A stretch of 64,000 nucleotides of DNA, taken from the NCBI RefSeq assembly GCF_026153295.1, contig NZ_CP110615.1:2852001-2916000 (forward strand). Reading direction: 5' to 3'. The first letter of the stretch is position 1. Each line of letters starts with the position of its first letter. The notes under the pieces are model-generated. The model was not told where the DNA came from. It searched no databases and saw only the letters and a program-made list of their open reading frames with translations. The stretch is from Rhodococcus antarcticus. Lineage in GTDB: Bacteria > Actinomycetota > Actinomycetes > Mycobacteriales > Mycobacteriaceae. Shown here one piece after another: positions 34,029 through 42,960 of the stretch. The position numbers and the translations under genes are program-made.

Positions 34029-36107
34029 TCAGCCCTCCTGGGCGGTGGCGTCGGTGGGCGTGATCAGCAGGCTGCCCGAGGCGTGGGTGAGCGCCTGGTG
34101 GCCGGGCAGGACGAGGGTGGTGGAGTCCATCTCGGTGATGACGGCGGGCCCGGTGACGACGTCGCCGGCCCGCAGCAGCGCGCGGTCGTAGATCCCGGCA
34201 TCGGCGAAGGCCCCGTCCACGTAGACCGGGCTGGTGGTGGTGCGCGCGGCCGAGGGGTCCCCGTCACCGTCGGGCAGCACGGTCGGCTGCACGTGCGGGC
34301 GCGGGCCGGAGACGGTGGCCCGGGCGTTGACCAGCTCGTGGTCGGCGGGCACCAGGAAGCTGAACAGCCGCTGGTGGGCGTCGTCGAAGGCCGCGGCGAC
34401 CCGCTCCAGGGCGGTGTCGGGGTGCTCCAGCCAGGCCGGGTCCACGGTCACCGGGATGTCGAAGCCCTGGCCGAAGAAGCGGACGTCGACCTCCAGCCGC
34501 ACCTCCTGCTCGGCCTCACCGATCCCCTGGTCGGCGATGCGCGCGGCCGTCGCCGCCCGCAGCTCGCCGAGGATGCGCACCAGCTCGGCGCCGTCGAGGT
34601 CGGCGAAGCGGCGCAGGCAGGTGCGGGCGGACTCGTCGCGGACCGAGGTGGTGGCGTCGCCCAGGGCGCACAGCACGCCGGGTGATGGAGGCACCACCAC
34701 GGGCCAGGCCCCGGTGAGCCTGCCCAGCGCGTTCGCGTGCAGCGGGCCGGCCCCACCGAAGGCGGTGAGTGCGAAGTCCCGGGGGTCGAAGCCCTGCTGG
34801 ACGCTGACCAGGCGCAGCCCGCCCAGCATGTTCTCGTTGACGATGTCGATGATCCCGGCCGCGGCGGCCTCGGCCGAGGGCAGCCCGACGGCGTCGGCCA
34901 CCGCCTGCACCGCGCGCCGGGAGGCCTCGACGTCCAGGGTGATCTCGCCACCGGCCAGCGTTGCGGGCAGGTAGCCCAGCACGATGTTGGCGTCGGTGAC
35001 CGTCGCCTCGGTGCCGCCCTTGCCGTAGGCAGCCGGTCCAGGGACGGCCCCGGCGGACTGCGGACCCACGCGCAGCGCCTTGGTCAGCTCGGGCACGTGG
35101 GCGATGGACCCGCCGCCCGCACCGACGGTGCGCACGTCCACCGAGGACGCCCGGACGGTGAGGTCGCCGACCTTGGTCTCCCGGCCGATGCGCGGCACCA
35201 GGTCCTGGACGAGGGCGACGTCGGTGGACGTGCCGCCCATGTCGAAGGTCAGCAGGTCCCGGACCCCGCACTGCTGGGCCACCCACACCGCGCCGGTCAC
35301 CCCGCCCGCGGGACCCGAGAGCAGCAGGGTCACCGGGTCGGCGACGGCCACCTCGGCGGCGGAGAGCCCACCGTCGCTGCGCAGCACCGCGAGCTCACCG
35401 GCCACCCCGCTGGCCTTCAGCTGCTCGCTGAGGGTGCGGACGTAGCGCGCGACCTGCGGCTGGACGTAGCCGTTGGCCACGGTGGTGACGGTGCGCTCGT
35501 ACTCGCGCATCTCCGGCAGCACCTGGCTGCTCAGCGAGACCGGCACCCCGGGCAGCTCCTCGGCGGCCAGCGCTGCCACCCGGCGCTCGTGGGTGTCGTC
35601 GGCGAAGGAGTTGATCAGCGAGACGGCCAGCGCCTCCACCCCTCGATCCCGCAGCGTGCGCAGGGCCGCCCGGACGGCCTCCTCGTCCAGCGGGTGCACC
35701 TCGGTGCCGTCGCTGGCCATCCGGCCGGGCACCTCCACGGTGTTCTCCAGCGCGGCCAGCGGCTCCGGCTTGGGCCAGATGATCCAGCCCGCGAGCCCGC
35801 CGGGGACGAACGAGCGGGCGATCTGCAGCACCTGCCGGAAGCCCTGGGTGGTGACGAGGCCGACCACCGCACCCTTGCCCTCCAGGATCGCGTTGGTCGC
35901 CACCGTGGTGCCGTGCAGCACCGAGCCGATGTCCGCCCGGTCCACGCCGGCCTTCGCGCACACCAGGTCGATGCCGTGCAGCACCCCGGTGGACTGGTCC
36001 TCGGGGGTGGAGGCCGTCTTGGCCCGCCAGGTGTCCCCGGAGTCCGAGTCCACCAGGAGCACGTCGGTGAACGTGCCCCCCACGTCGACGCCGAGTCGGT
36101 AGGTCAC
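34029..36107 (-). CDS. hyuA: hydantoinase A/oxoprolinase family subunit
   Basis: 692 residues; the ATP-binding subunit, belonging to the actin/hexokinase-like ASKHA fold. N-terminal TYRLGVDVGGTFTDVLLVD and LLTFDMGGTSTDVALV are the two phosphate loops; HGTTVATNAILEGKGA, GYVQPQVARYVRTL, and GGAGPLHANALGRLTG are also conserved. The GTG at 36107 has AGGAGG upstream and overlaps the gntR stop (GTGA), so regulator and enzyme are one transcript. Together with HyuB it hydrolyses a cyclic amide, e.g. N-methylhydantoin, 5-oxoproline or caprolactam; the family alone does not tell which. Confidence 0.93.
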   Translation of the reverse strand: MTYRLGVDVGGTFTDVLLVDSDSGDTWRAKTASTPEDQSTGVLHGIDLVCAKAGVDRADIGSVLHGTTVATNAILEGKGAVVGLVTTQGFRQVLQIARSFVPGGLAGWIIWPKPEPLAALENTVEVPGRMASDGTEVHPLDEEAVRAALRTLRDRGVEALAVSLINSFADDTHERRVAALAAEELPGVPVSLSSQVLPEMREYERTVTTVANGYVQPQVARYVRTLSEQLKASGVAGELAVLRSDGGLSAAEVAVADPVTLLLSGPAGGVTGAVWVAQQCGVRDLLTFDMGGTSTDVALVQDLVPRIGRETKVGDLTVRASSVDVRTVGAGGGSIAHVPELTKALRVGPQSAGAVPGPAAYGKGGTEATVTDANIVLGYLPATLAGGEITLDVEASRRAVQAVADAVGLPSAEAAAAGIIDIVNENMLGGLRLVSVQQGFDPRDFALTAFGGAGPLHANALGRLTGAWPVVVPPSPGVLCALGDATTSVRDESARTCLRRFADLDGAELVRILGELRAATAARIADQGIGEAEQEVRLEVDVRFFGQGFDIPVTVDPAWLEHPDTALERVAAAFDDAHQRLFSFLVPADHELVNARATVSGPRPHVQPTVLPDGDGDPSAARTTTSPVYVDGAFADAGIYDRALLRAGDVVTGPAVITEMDSTTLVLPGHQALTHASGSLLITPTDATAQEG

Positions 36108-36787
36108 GGGCGGTCCTCCTGTGCTGGGTGGGGGTGGTCGGAGCTCTCGAGGTTCTCGGGGTGGACGAGGAAGGTGCGGGCGGCGAGCACGTGGCTGCGC
36201 ATGACCGACTCGGCCCACTCGCCGTCACCGTGGGCCAGGGCGTCGCACAGCTCGCGGTGGTGGTGCTGGCTGCGGGCGAGGGCGTGGTCGGAGTACTGGT
36301 GGAAGGTCCGCATGACCAGGGGCACGTGCACCACGCCGGCGACCATCGCGGTGAGTCTCGAGCTGGCCGAGACCCGGAGCAGCTCGGCGTGGAAGGCGCT
36401 GTTGTGGGTGGTGAGGGCGTCGAGGTCGCGGGGACGGCCAGGGGCGATGGCCCGCTCCATGCGGGTGCACAGCCTCCGCAGCCCGGCCACGTCCTCCGCG
36501 GTCGCCCGGGCGGCGGCGCGGCGGGCGCCGAGGCCCTCCAGCAGTGCACGCAGCTCGAAGGTCTCCTGGAGGTCGTCGGTGGTCCAGCCGCTGACCCGGG
36601 CCCCACGGTGCGGCAGGTGCTCGACGAGGCCCTCCGTGCCCAGGCGCTGCAGGGCCTCGCGGACCGGGGTGCGGCTGACCCCGAGCTCCTCGGCCAGGGT
36701 GTCCTCCGGCAGCCGGGAGCCGGCGGGGCGGACACCGCCGAGGATGCCGGCACGCAGGGCGGCGTAGGCGCGATCTGTGGCGGTCAT
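36104..36787 (-). CDS. GntR-family regulator, FCD (FadR) subgroup
   Basis: 227 residues. Winged helix at 1-75 (RAYAALRAGILGGVRPAGSRLPEDTLAEELGVSRTPVREALQRLGTEGLVEHLPHRGARV, a textbook GntR), then an FCD helical ligand domain with the metal-type histidines (HNSAFHAELL, HHRELCDALAHGD, MRSHV). ATG 36787 has GGAGGGAGA upstream; an upstream ATG in the promoter is unlikely. First gene of the hydantoinase operon, so it probably senses the pathway substrate and represses its own operon. Confidence 0.9.
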   Translation of the reverse strand: MTATDRAYAALRAGILGGVRPAGSRLPEDTLAEELGVSRTPVREALQRLGTEGLVEHLPHRGARVSGWTTDDLQETFELRALLEGLGARRAAARATAEDVAGLRRLCTRMERAIAPGRPRDLDALTTHNSAFHAELLRVSASSRLTAMVAGVVHVPLVMRTFHQYSDHALARSQHHHRELCDALAHGDGEWAESVMRSHVLAARTFLVHPENLESSDHPHPAQEDRP

Positions 36788-36814
36788 CACTCTCCCTCCG
36801 GTTGGAAGACGATG

Positions 36815-36886
36815 TTGTATGCAATCCGGGGGCTTGTCCAGGATCTTCTGGAGGATCCGGGTTTTGATCTCGTGAACTGCACACAA
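36815..36886. promoter_or_regulatory. putative GntR operator pair and promoter
   Basis: TTGTATGCAA at 36815-36824 and its near-copy on the other strand, TTGTGTGCA (36886-36878), face each other about 55 bases apart; they differ at one of nine positions. The first overlaps a candidate minus-strand promoter: TGGACA, 17-base spacer, CAACAT. FCD regulators bind short T-GTATAC-A-like dyads, so an autoregulatory loop is likely. The stretch is clearly more AT-rich than its surroundings. Confidence 0.5.
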
Positions 36887-36899
36887 TCGATCGCGCCGC

Positions 36900-37270
36900 G
36901 AGATCGTCCGACCGATGGCCGGGGCCTCGTCCGCTCCGGGTCACGCTCGCCCACGGGGCCGTCGCAACGAGCGAGGGGGTCCCGCATCCTGCTCGACTAG
37001 GCGCCCGCTGGAACCGCCCCACGGTGAGCACCCCGGCCCCGGGAGATGGGCCCACGACGTGACCCGGCGCCCGCAGCCGGCCCGCACGGACCCGGCGGGG
37101 CGGCCGGGCTCGCAGCGGTCGGGACCGGGCCCCCGTTCCGTCGGGCGCGTACCCCTGCAATGGTGTGTCGTGCCCAGCCCACGCCAAGACGACCAGCACG
37201 CCCGGTGGACCTCGGTGGCGACGGCGGCGCACCCGACGGCCGCGGCCCGGCCGGGCGGGGCAAACCCGTG
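36900..37270. other. intergenic region without a recognisable gene
   Basis: About 370 bases between the GntR promoter and the DUF2254 start. Frames here are Arg/Pro/Ala-rich shadows. I see no RNA gene or repeat. Part of it must hold the DUF2254 promoter; no convincing -10/-35 was found. Confidence 0.5.
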
Positions 37271-38626
37271 ATGGGCCTGGCCGCGCTGCGCAACCGGATC
37301 ACCCTCCTGCGGGAGACGGTGGCGACCGAGCTGTGGCCGCTGCCCACGGTGGGGCTCGTCGTGTCCGCGCTGCTCGGGTTCTGGCTGCCGGTCCTCGACG
37401 ACCGCGTCGACCACAACCTGCCCGCCGGGGTGACCCTGTACCTGTTCGGGGGCGGCCCGGACGCCGCGCGCTCCGTGCTCAGCGCCGTCGCCGGCTCGTT
37501 GATCACGGTGACGTCGCTGACGTTCTCGCTGACCGTGGTCACCCTGCAGCTCGCCAGCAGCCAGTTCTCCCCCCGCCTGCTGCGCACCTTCTCCCGCGAC
37601 CGCTTCGTGCACGTCACCCTGGCCCTGTTCCTGGGGACCTTCACCTACAGCCTGGTGGTGCTGCGCACCGTGCGCACCGCCAACGGCGACCAGCAGATCG
37701 CCGTCGTCCCCCAGGTCTCGGTCACCGTGGCCCTCTTCCTCGCCCTGGCCAGCGTGCTCGGCCTGGTCCTGTTCCTCGCGCACCTCGCCCGCCAGATCAG
37801 GGTGGAGACCATCCTCGCCAACGTGCACGAGGAAGCCACCGAGACCCTGCACCGGGTCCTGGAGGTCCGCGAGGACGGCCGACCCAGCACGGAGGTGCCC
37901 CCCGCCGCGCCCCGGACCGCCGTGCCGATCATCGCCACCCGGTCGGGGTTCCTGGTCAGCGTCGACGAGGACGCGCTGCTCGCCGCCGCCCACGACGTCG
38001 GTGCGCTCCTCCGGGTGGACTGCCCGCCCGGGGGGTCCCTGGTCGCCGGCACCCCCCTGGGCACGGCCTGGTCCGCCGACGGTGCACCGCTGTCCGAGGA
38101 GGTCCGCGACCGGCTGTTCCCACGGGTCCTCGACGCCATCTACGCGGGCCCGGAGCGCACCGCCGCCCAGGACGTCGGCCTGGGGGTGCGACAGCTGACC
38201 GACGTCGCCAACAAGGCCCTGTCCCCCGGCATCAACGACCCCACCACCGCGGTGCACGCCCTGGGTCACCTCTCCGCGCTCATGTGCGAATCCCTCGGCC
38301 ACCAGCTCGGGCCCAAGCTGCTGCGCGACGAGGCGGGCCTCGTCCGGGTGGTGCTGAACCGCCTCGACTTCGGCGAGCTCCTCGACGGCGCCATCGCCCA
38401 GCCCCGTCGCTACGGCGCCGCCGCCCCTGCTGTCCTCGTCCGCATCGCCGCGCTGCTCCGCGAGGTCGCCTGGATGACCCGCGACGACGACGACAAGGAC
38501 GCGGTCCGCGACCAGGTCCGGCGGATGCGGGACACCATCGACGAGCAGTCCCTCGGCACCACCGAGGTCCGCGCGCTCCACGCTGCGCTGCACCGGGCGG
38601 AGACCGCCCTCGAGGGAACGTGGTGA
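37271..38626 (+). CDS. DUF2254 membrane protein
   Basis: 451 residues with four N-terminal hydrophobic helices (GLVVSALLGFWLPVL, AVAGSLITVTSLTFSLTVVTLQLASSQFSPR, VTLALFLGTFTYSLVVLR and VTVALFLALASVLGLVLFLAHL) and a long cytoplasmic C-terminal half containing the family's KALSPGINDPTTAVHALGHL. Function unknown; sometimes listed as a predicted membrane protein. ATG 37271 was chosen at the point where conservation begins; GTG 37268 directly before it is possible. Followed after 66 bases by a TauE-like gene. Confidence 0.82.
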   Translation: MGLAALRNRITLLRETVATELWPLPTVGLVVSALLGFWLPVLDDRVDHNLPAGVTLYLFGGGPDAARSVLSAVAGSLITVTSLTFSLTVVTLQLASSQFSPRLLRTFSRDRFVHVTLALFLGTFTYSLVVLRTVRTANGDQQIAVVPQVSVTVALFLALASVLGLVLFLAHLARQIRVETILANVHEEATETLHRVLEVREDGRPSTEVPPAAPRTAVPIIATRSGFLVSVDEDALLAAAHDVGALLRVDCPPGGSLVAGTPLGTAWSADGAPLSEEVRDRLFPRVLDAIYAGPERTAAQDVGLGVRQLTDVANKALSPGINDPTTAVHALGHLSALMCESLGHQLGPKLLRDEAGLVRVVLNRLDFGELLDGAIAQPRRYGAAAPAVLVRIAALLREVAWMTRDDDDKDAVRDQVRRMRDTIDEQSLGTTEVRALHAALHRAETALEGTW

Positions 38627-38692
38627 CGATCGCCGGCCGCCACCTGGCGCTCCGTCGCGCGGTCGCGGTGCCCAGGCGCCCGGGGTGACCCG

Positions 38693-39403
38693 GTGAGCAC
38701 CGCGACGCTCACCCTGCTCGCCGTGGTGGTGGCCGTCGCCGCCTTCGTCCAGGGCACCAGCGGGATGGGCTTCGCCCTCATCGCCGCCCCCGTCATGGGG
38801 ATCGTGCAGCCCGGCCTGCTGCCCGTCGTGGTCCTCGCCCTCATGGTCCCGCTGAACCTCTACGTCGCCCACCGCGAGCGCGAGGCCATCGACTGGCGCG
38901 GGGCCGGCTGGATCAGCACCGGGCGGCTGGTCGGCACCGCGGGTGGGTTCGCCGTCCTGGTCGCGGTCCCCACCAGCCGCCTCGACCTGCTCATCGGCGC
39001 GTCCACCGTGCTCGCCGTGCTCGCCAGCCTCGCCGTCCCCTCCTTCGCCCCGGGACACCCGGCCCAGGTGATCGCCGGAGCAGTCACCGGGGTCACCGAG
39101 ACTGCGACCGGGGTCGGCGGCCCACCCCTGGTCCTGCTCCACCAGCACCGCCCGGCACCGGTCCTGCGCTCGACGGTCGCGCTGTGCTTCCTGGTCGGTG
39201 AGGTCATCTCCCTGCTCGTGCTCCTCGCCACCGGCACGATTGACGCGGAGCAGGTCCGGGCCACTGTCGTGCTGCTGCCCGCCCTCGGCCTCGGGGCCCT
39301 CGCCAGCCATCTCGTCCACCACCGGGTGGGCGGCCCGCGCCTGCGCACCGGGGTGCTGCTGTTCGCGCTGGTCTCGGGGATCGCCCTGCTCCTCAAGGCC
39401 TGA
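38693..39403 (+). CDS. TauE/SafE-family anion exporter
   Basis: 236 residues, about eight helices in two repeats, with the family's AAFVQGTSGMGFALIAAPVM near the N-terminus and its counterpart GAVTGVTETATGVGGPPLVLL in the second half. Members export sulphite, sulfoacetate or other organosulphur anions; substrate here unknown. GTG 38693 with a weak GGGG upstream. Same strand as DUF2254. Confidence 0.85.
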   Translation: MSTATLTLLAVVVAVAAFVQGTSGMGFALIAAPVMGIVQPGLLPVVVLALMVPLNLYVAHREREAIDWRGAGWISTGRLVGTAGGFAVLVAVPTSRLDLLIGASTVLAVLASLAVPSFAPGHPAQVIAGAVTGVTETATGVGGPPLVLLHQHRPAPVLRSTVALCFLVGEVISLLVLLATGTIDAEQVRATVVLLPALGLGALASHLVHHRVGGPRLRTGVLLFALVSGIALLLKA

Positions 39404-39609
39404 GGCGGCCTCAGCCGCTCGTGGCGTGTACCCGGCCGAGCAGGTCTGCCCGCCGGCGGACCCACCCGTGCCGGGCTCGTCGTCCCCGCTGCACCCCGAC
39501 CGCGCCCGACACCCTCATCGACAGCCAGCGGCGTGCCGCGGTACCTGGTCGGGCGGCGGTGGGTCGGCGTGGTCGCGTTGCTGGCCGGACAGCGGCGACG
39601 GGAGCTCCC
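39404..39609. other. intergenic region between convergent genes
   Basis: Starts with a small hairpin (GCGGC-ctca-GCCGC) a few bases after the TauE stop, which may be part of a terminator. The remaining ~190 bases have no features I can support. Confidence 0.4.
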
Positions 39610-40365
39610 CTACGCCGTGCTGTGCGCGCGGATGAAGTCGTAGACCTCCACCATGACGCGCTCGCGGTCCACGTCCAGGGTCACCTCGTGCGAGGAGTCG
39701 GGCAGAGCCAGCAGGCGCTTGTCGGTCGACCCGATGTTCTCCAGGACGAACGGGCCGTTGGCCTTGTCGACCACCTGGTCGGCGTCGCCGTAGATGAGCA
39801 GTGTGGGGACGCTGACGTCGCTCAGCCCTCGCCGGACCTCGCTCATCAGCCCCATACCGCGCTCGAGTGCGCCCAGCGGCATCTCCAGGTAGGCGATACC
39901 GCCCACGCCGACATCCTCGGTGAGCACACCCACCGTCGCCCATGGCGCCGGCACCACGGCGGGACGGTCCGGGTCGTTGACGAGGGGCTCGAGGGCCTCC
40001 ATCGCCTGAACCGGCGCCGCCATCACCACCACCCCAGCGAGGTCCGGGTGTCGGCGAGCCAGCTCCAGGGTGAGTGTCCCGCCCATGGAGATACCGGCCA
40101 CGAAAACGGTCGAGCAGCGCCCCCGCAGCTCGTCCAGCGCCCGCTCGGCGGCCCCCAGCCAGTCCTCCGGCCCGGTCCGGTCGAGGTCGGCAACCGTGGT
40201 TCCGTGTCCCGGCATCCGCGGCACCGACACACCCAGCCCACGCCGGGCCAGGTAGTCCGCGAGCGGCCGCACGTTCTGCGGGGTGCCTGTGAAGCCGTGC
40301 ACCAACAGACAACCAACGTCGTTGCCCTCGAACCAGTACGCACCCGCACCCGGCATGACCGTCAT
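39610..40365 (-). CDS. alpha/beta-hydrolase (Est30/monoacylglycerol-lipase-like carboxylesterase)
   Basis: 251 residues. Catalytic triad visible: nucleophile Ser in FVAGISMGGTL, Asp in LLIYGDADQVV and His in LPDSSHEVTLD. The oxyanion loop is LLVHGFTGTPQNV. The short, capped form matches bacterial carboxylesterases of the Est30 type that hydrolyse short/medium acyl esters in the cytoplasm. ATG 40365 (MTVMPGAGAYWFEG) has GAGGAGAAG upstream. No neighbour points to a specific substrate. Confidence 0.88.
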   Translation of the reverse strand: MTVMPGAGAYWFEGNDVGCLLVHGFTGTPQNVRPLADYLARRGLGVSVPRMPGHGTTVADLDRTGPEDWLGAAERALDELRGRCSTVFVAGISMGGTLTLELARRHPDLAGVVVMAAPVQAMEALEPLVNDPDRPAVVPAPWATVGVLTEDVGVGGIAYLEMPLGALERGMGLMSEVRRGLSDVSVPTLLIYGDADQVVDKANGPFVLENIGSTDKRLLALPDSSHEVTLDVDRERVMVEVYDFIRAHSTA

Positions 40366-40544
40366 CGGCTTCTCCTCGTCAGCCCGTGGAATGTTCGTCA
40401 GTGTCACCCGTTGCCGGTCTGCTGCACAGACCCCTGTCGCCCCCACCAACAGTGCGCGCGCCGAGGACCCAGCTCACGTCCCCACGCACCCGACCTGGCG
40501 GTCCTTCTCACCCACCGCCGCCCCGTTGCTGCCCTGGCCGGCGC

Positions 40545-41753
40545 TCACCAGTGGAGTCCTCGTCGGGTGGCCAGCGTCAGGCGCGCACAGAGCAGGAGGG
40601 TCAGGGCAGTGAACACGGCGAGGGGGACCTCGATGGTGGTGGCTTCGGCCGTGACCGCGGTGACGTAGGGAGCGGCGAAGCCGAGGTAGGCGCTGCCCAG
40701 GAAGACGGCGTTCAGGGCGCCGCGGCGCCCGGGTTGGGCCAGGCGGGCGGTGAGGGTGAGACCGCTGGCGAGGGCGAGCCCGCCGCCGGCGCCCAGCATC
40801 AGGGCGGCGACCAGCAGGACCGGTGCTGAGCCGCTGGCGGCGCCGACGGTGGTCAGGGCGTAGCCGGCGGCGCCGAGCCCGGCCGCTACGGGGGCGGTGC
40901 GCCGGGCGAGGCGTTGCTGCAGGGGGGCGGCAAGTGCGCCTGCACCGAGGGTGAGCCCGGCCAGCACCCCGAGGAACAGCACGGGCGGGGCGCTGGTCCG
41001 GACCAGCAGGGGCACCGCGGCAATGACCACCGCGGGGAACGCGTACACGCAGACTGCCAGCGGCGCGAGGACGGTGAGCACCGTGGTGCGGTCACCGGGT
41101 CTCAGCAGCGGTCCGGTGGTGCGGGGGCCCACGGTGGGGGTGACGGTCTCGGGCAGGGTGAGGGCAGCGGCGAGGCCCGCGACGACCAGGGCGATGTGGA
41201 CCAGGTACGGCAACGTCGTGGGGGCGGCCACGTACTGGGCGAGCAGGCCCGACATCAGCGGGCCGAGGGAGAACCCGGCGGTCATCGCGACCGCGGCGCG
41301 GCGGCCTCCGGTGAAGGGGTTGGTGGACAGCTCGGTGACCCAGGCGGTGCCGACCCCGAACACGGCGCCGCTGACCGCGCCCTGCAGGAACCTGCCGGTG
41401 AACAGCACGAGGAGCGAGCTGTCGGCTGCGATGAGGAGCAGGGAGGTGAGGCCGCTGAGCACGACCAGCGGCAGGACGATCCTGCGTCGGCCGAACCGGT
41501 CGGAGGCCGGGCCGGCCAGGAACAGCGCCGGTACCAGGCCGGCGGCATAGACCCCGAACACGGCGGTCAGCACGTCGGGGGACAAGCCCAGGGTGTCGCG
41601 GTAGATCAGCAGCAGCGGGGTCGGGACGTTCGTCCCCGCGGCCACCGCGAACAAGGCGAACGCGGCCCGTCGCCATGTCCGCCCGTCAACAGTCCTTGGC
41701 GAACGGTGACGCGCAACGGGACGAGGGTTGGGCACCTCGGGTGGGTCGGTCAC
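40545..41753 (-). CDS. MFS transporter
   Basis: 402 residues, about 12 helices. Motif A is LAGPASDRFGRRRIVLPLV; NPFTGGRRAAVAMTAGFSLGPLMSGLLAQY lies before the central loop. It is of the general drug-efflux MFS type; substrate unknown. GTG 41753 has GGAGAGGTGG a few bases upstream. The 179-base gap toward the esterase gene (40366-40544) holds nothing recognisable. Confidence 0.82.
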   Translation of the reverse strand: MTDPPEVPNPRPVARHRSPRTVDGRTWRRAAFALFAVAAGTNVPTPLLLIYRDTLGLSPDVLTAVFGVYAAGLVPALFLAGPASDRFGRRRIVLPLVVLSGLTSLLLIAADSSLLVLFTGRFLQGAVSGAVFGVGTAWVTELSTNPFTGGRRAAVAMTAGFSLGPLMSGLLAQYVAAPTTLPYLVHIALVVAGLAAALTLPETVTPTVGPRTTGPLLRPGDRTTVLTVLAPLAVCVYAFPAVVIAAVPLLVRTSAPPVLFLGVLAGLTLGAGALAAPLQQRLARRTAPVAAGLGAAGYALTTVGAASGSAPVLLVAALMLGAGGGLALASGLTLTARLAQPGRRGALNAVFLGSAYLGFAAPYVTAVTAEATTIEVPLAVFTALTLLLCARLTLATRRGLHW

Positions 41754-41840
41754 CCCACCACCTCTCCTGCCACACCCGGACAACCCCACACCCGGACAAC
41801 CCCACTGCCTCGACCCCCCCATCCCTCGGTGTGGGGCACG

Positions 41841-42659
41841 TCAGTCGAAGGTGCGGCTCTCGGCTCTGAGGCGTTCCAGGGTCGGGGCGTCGTGGCCGTA
41901 GACCATGGTGGCGTCGTAGCGGTGCTGGAGCTGCTTCATCCAGCGGTGGCTGCGGTACCAGTCGGCGGAGTCCCGCTGCAGCCAGCCCTGGGTCAGCCCG
42001 TCCTGCTCGAAGAGGTCGGCAACGTGGTACAGGTCGCTGGTGAGCATGAAGTGCCCCGAGTTCTGGGTCTCCACCTGCATGGTGAGCAGCCCGGGAGTGT
42101 GTCCGGGCATGTGCCGCACCGTGATGCCGTCGAACAGCTCGGTCTCGTCACGGTGGATCGGCTGCCAGTTCAGCTGCCAGTTGAGGTCGTTGGGCAGGTA
42201 GGCGCCGATGTCCTCCTTGGTGGCCACCGCGTAGTAGTGCTCCTTGATCTCCAGCTCGTGGGCGTAGATCGGCACGTCGGTGCCGGCGAACTTCTCCAGC
42301 CCACCGGCGTGGTCGAGGTGCATGTGGCCCATGACGACGGCCTTGATGTCGGCGATGCCGTACCCGGCGGCGGCGAGGGCGTTGTCCAGGTGGTGCTCCT
42401 CCTCGTACACGTTCACCGGGAACGCCTCCCACGCCGGGGCCGGCCAGCTCTCCCTGGCGTTCTCCGAGCACCCGGTGTCGAAGAGGATCGGTCCCACGGT
42501 GGGGTGCTCGATCACCGTCGCCACGACCGCGATCCGGCGGCGCTCGTAGGACGGGGTGGGGTCGGACTGCACCGCGGCGTTGCAGCCGCGGATGAAGAAC
42601 CCGTCGTCGGTGTCGATCCGACCCAGATCCAGCAGGGAGACCTTCGACTTCAGCGTCAT
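41841..42659 (-). CDS. metallo-beta-lactamase-fold N-acyl-homoserine lactonase (AttM/AiiA type)
   Basis: 272 residues. The dinuclear zinc motif HxHxDH is GHMHLDHAGG (His112, His114, Asp116, His117), followed by RHMPGHTPGLLTMQ and the bridging Asp in LTSDLYHVAD, then YGHDAP near the end. The N-terminal LDLGRIDTDDGFFIRG fits the AttM/AhlD lactonase subgroup, which opens the lactone ring of quorum-sensing signals; general lactonase activity is an alternative. ATG 42659 has AGAGGA upstream. Upstream is a 300-base non-coding region. Confidence 0.87.
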   Translation of the reverse strand: MTLKSKVSLLDLGRIDTDDGFFIRGCNAAVQSDPTPSYERRRIAVVATVIEHPTVGPILFDTGCSENARESWPAPAWEAFPVNVYEEEHHLDNALAAAGYGIADIKAVVMGHMHLDHAGGLEKFAGTDVPIYAHELEIKEHYYAVATKEDIGAYLPNDLNWQLNWQPIHRDETELFDGITVRHMPGHTPGLLTMQVETQNSGHFMLTSDLYHVADLFEQDGLTQGWLQRDSADWYRSHRWMKQLQHRYDATMVYGHDAPTLERLRAESRTFD

Positions 42660-42960
42660 CGCTCATCCTCTCCAGTCGGCCAGCAAGGCCGCCAGCTCAC
42701 GGTTCACACCAGTGGTGCGTGCGTCGTGGCGCCGGTGCCAGCCCTGCGGAGGTGCGCACCGTCGACACCATTTCGGTGGAACCGTGATGGTGCACCGGTC
42801 TGGTCATCGTGCACAGTGCGGCGAGCATGCCGATGGTCGGCCGTGCGTCACCGGTGACGGGGCCCGGTGTGGTGGCCGGCCCGCACGGGAATCCTCCTCA
42901 CGCGGCCCCTCCGACCGTCGCCTGCGCACACCACCGGACGCGAGATAAAGGACCGTGGTG
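42660..42960. other. intergenic region between lactonase and coiled-coil genes
   Basis: Holds the lactonase Shine-Dalgarno and promoter. GGTGCAC (42789-42795) and CGTGCAC (42808-42814) are direct repeats 19 bases apart and might be a regulator site. No gene seen. Confidence 0.4.

Noticed and set aside
37046-37270. 75-codon extension of the DUF2254 protein
   Set aside because: Arg/Pro/Gly composition typical of a non-coding frame in high-GC DNA; conservation begins at ATG 37271.
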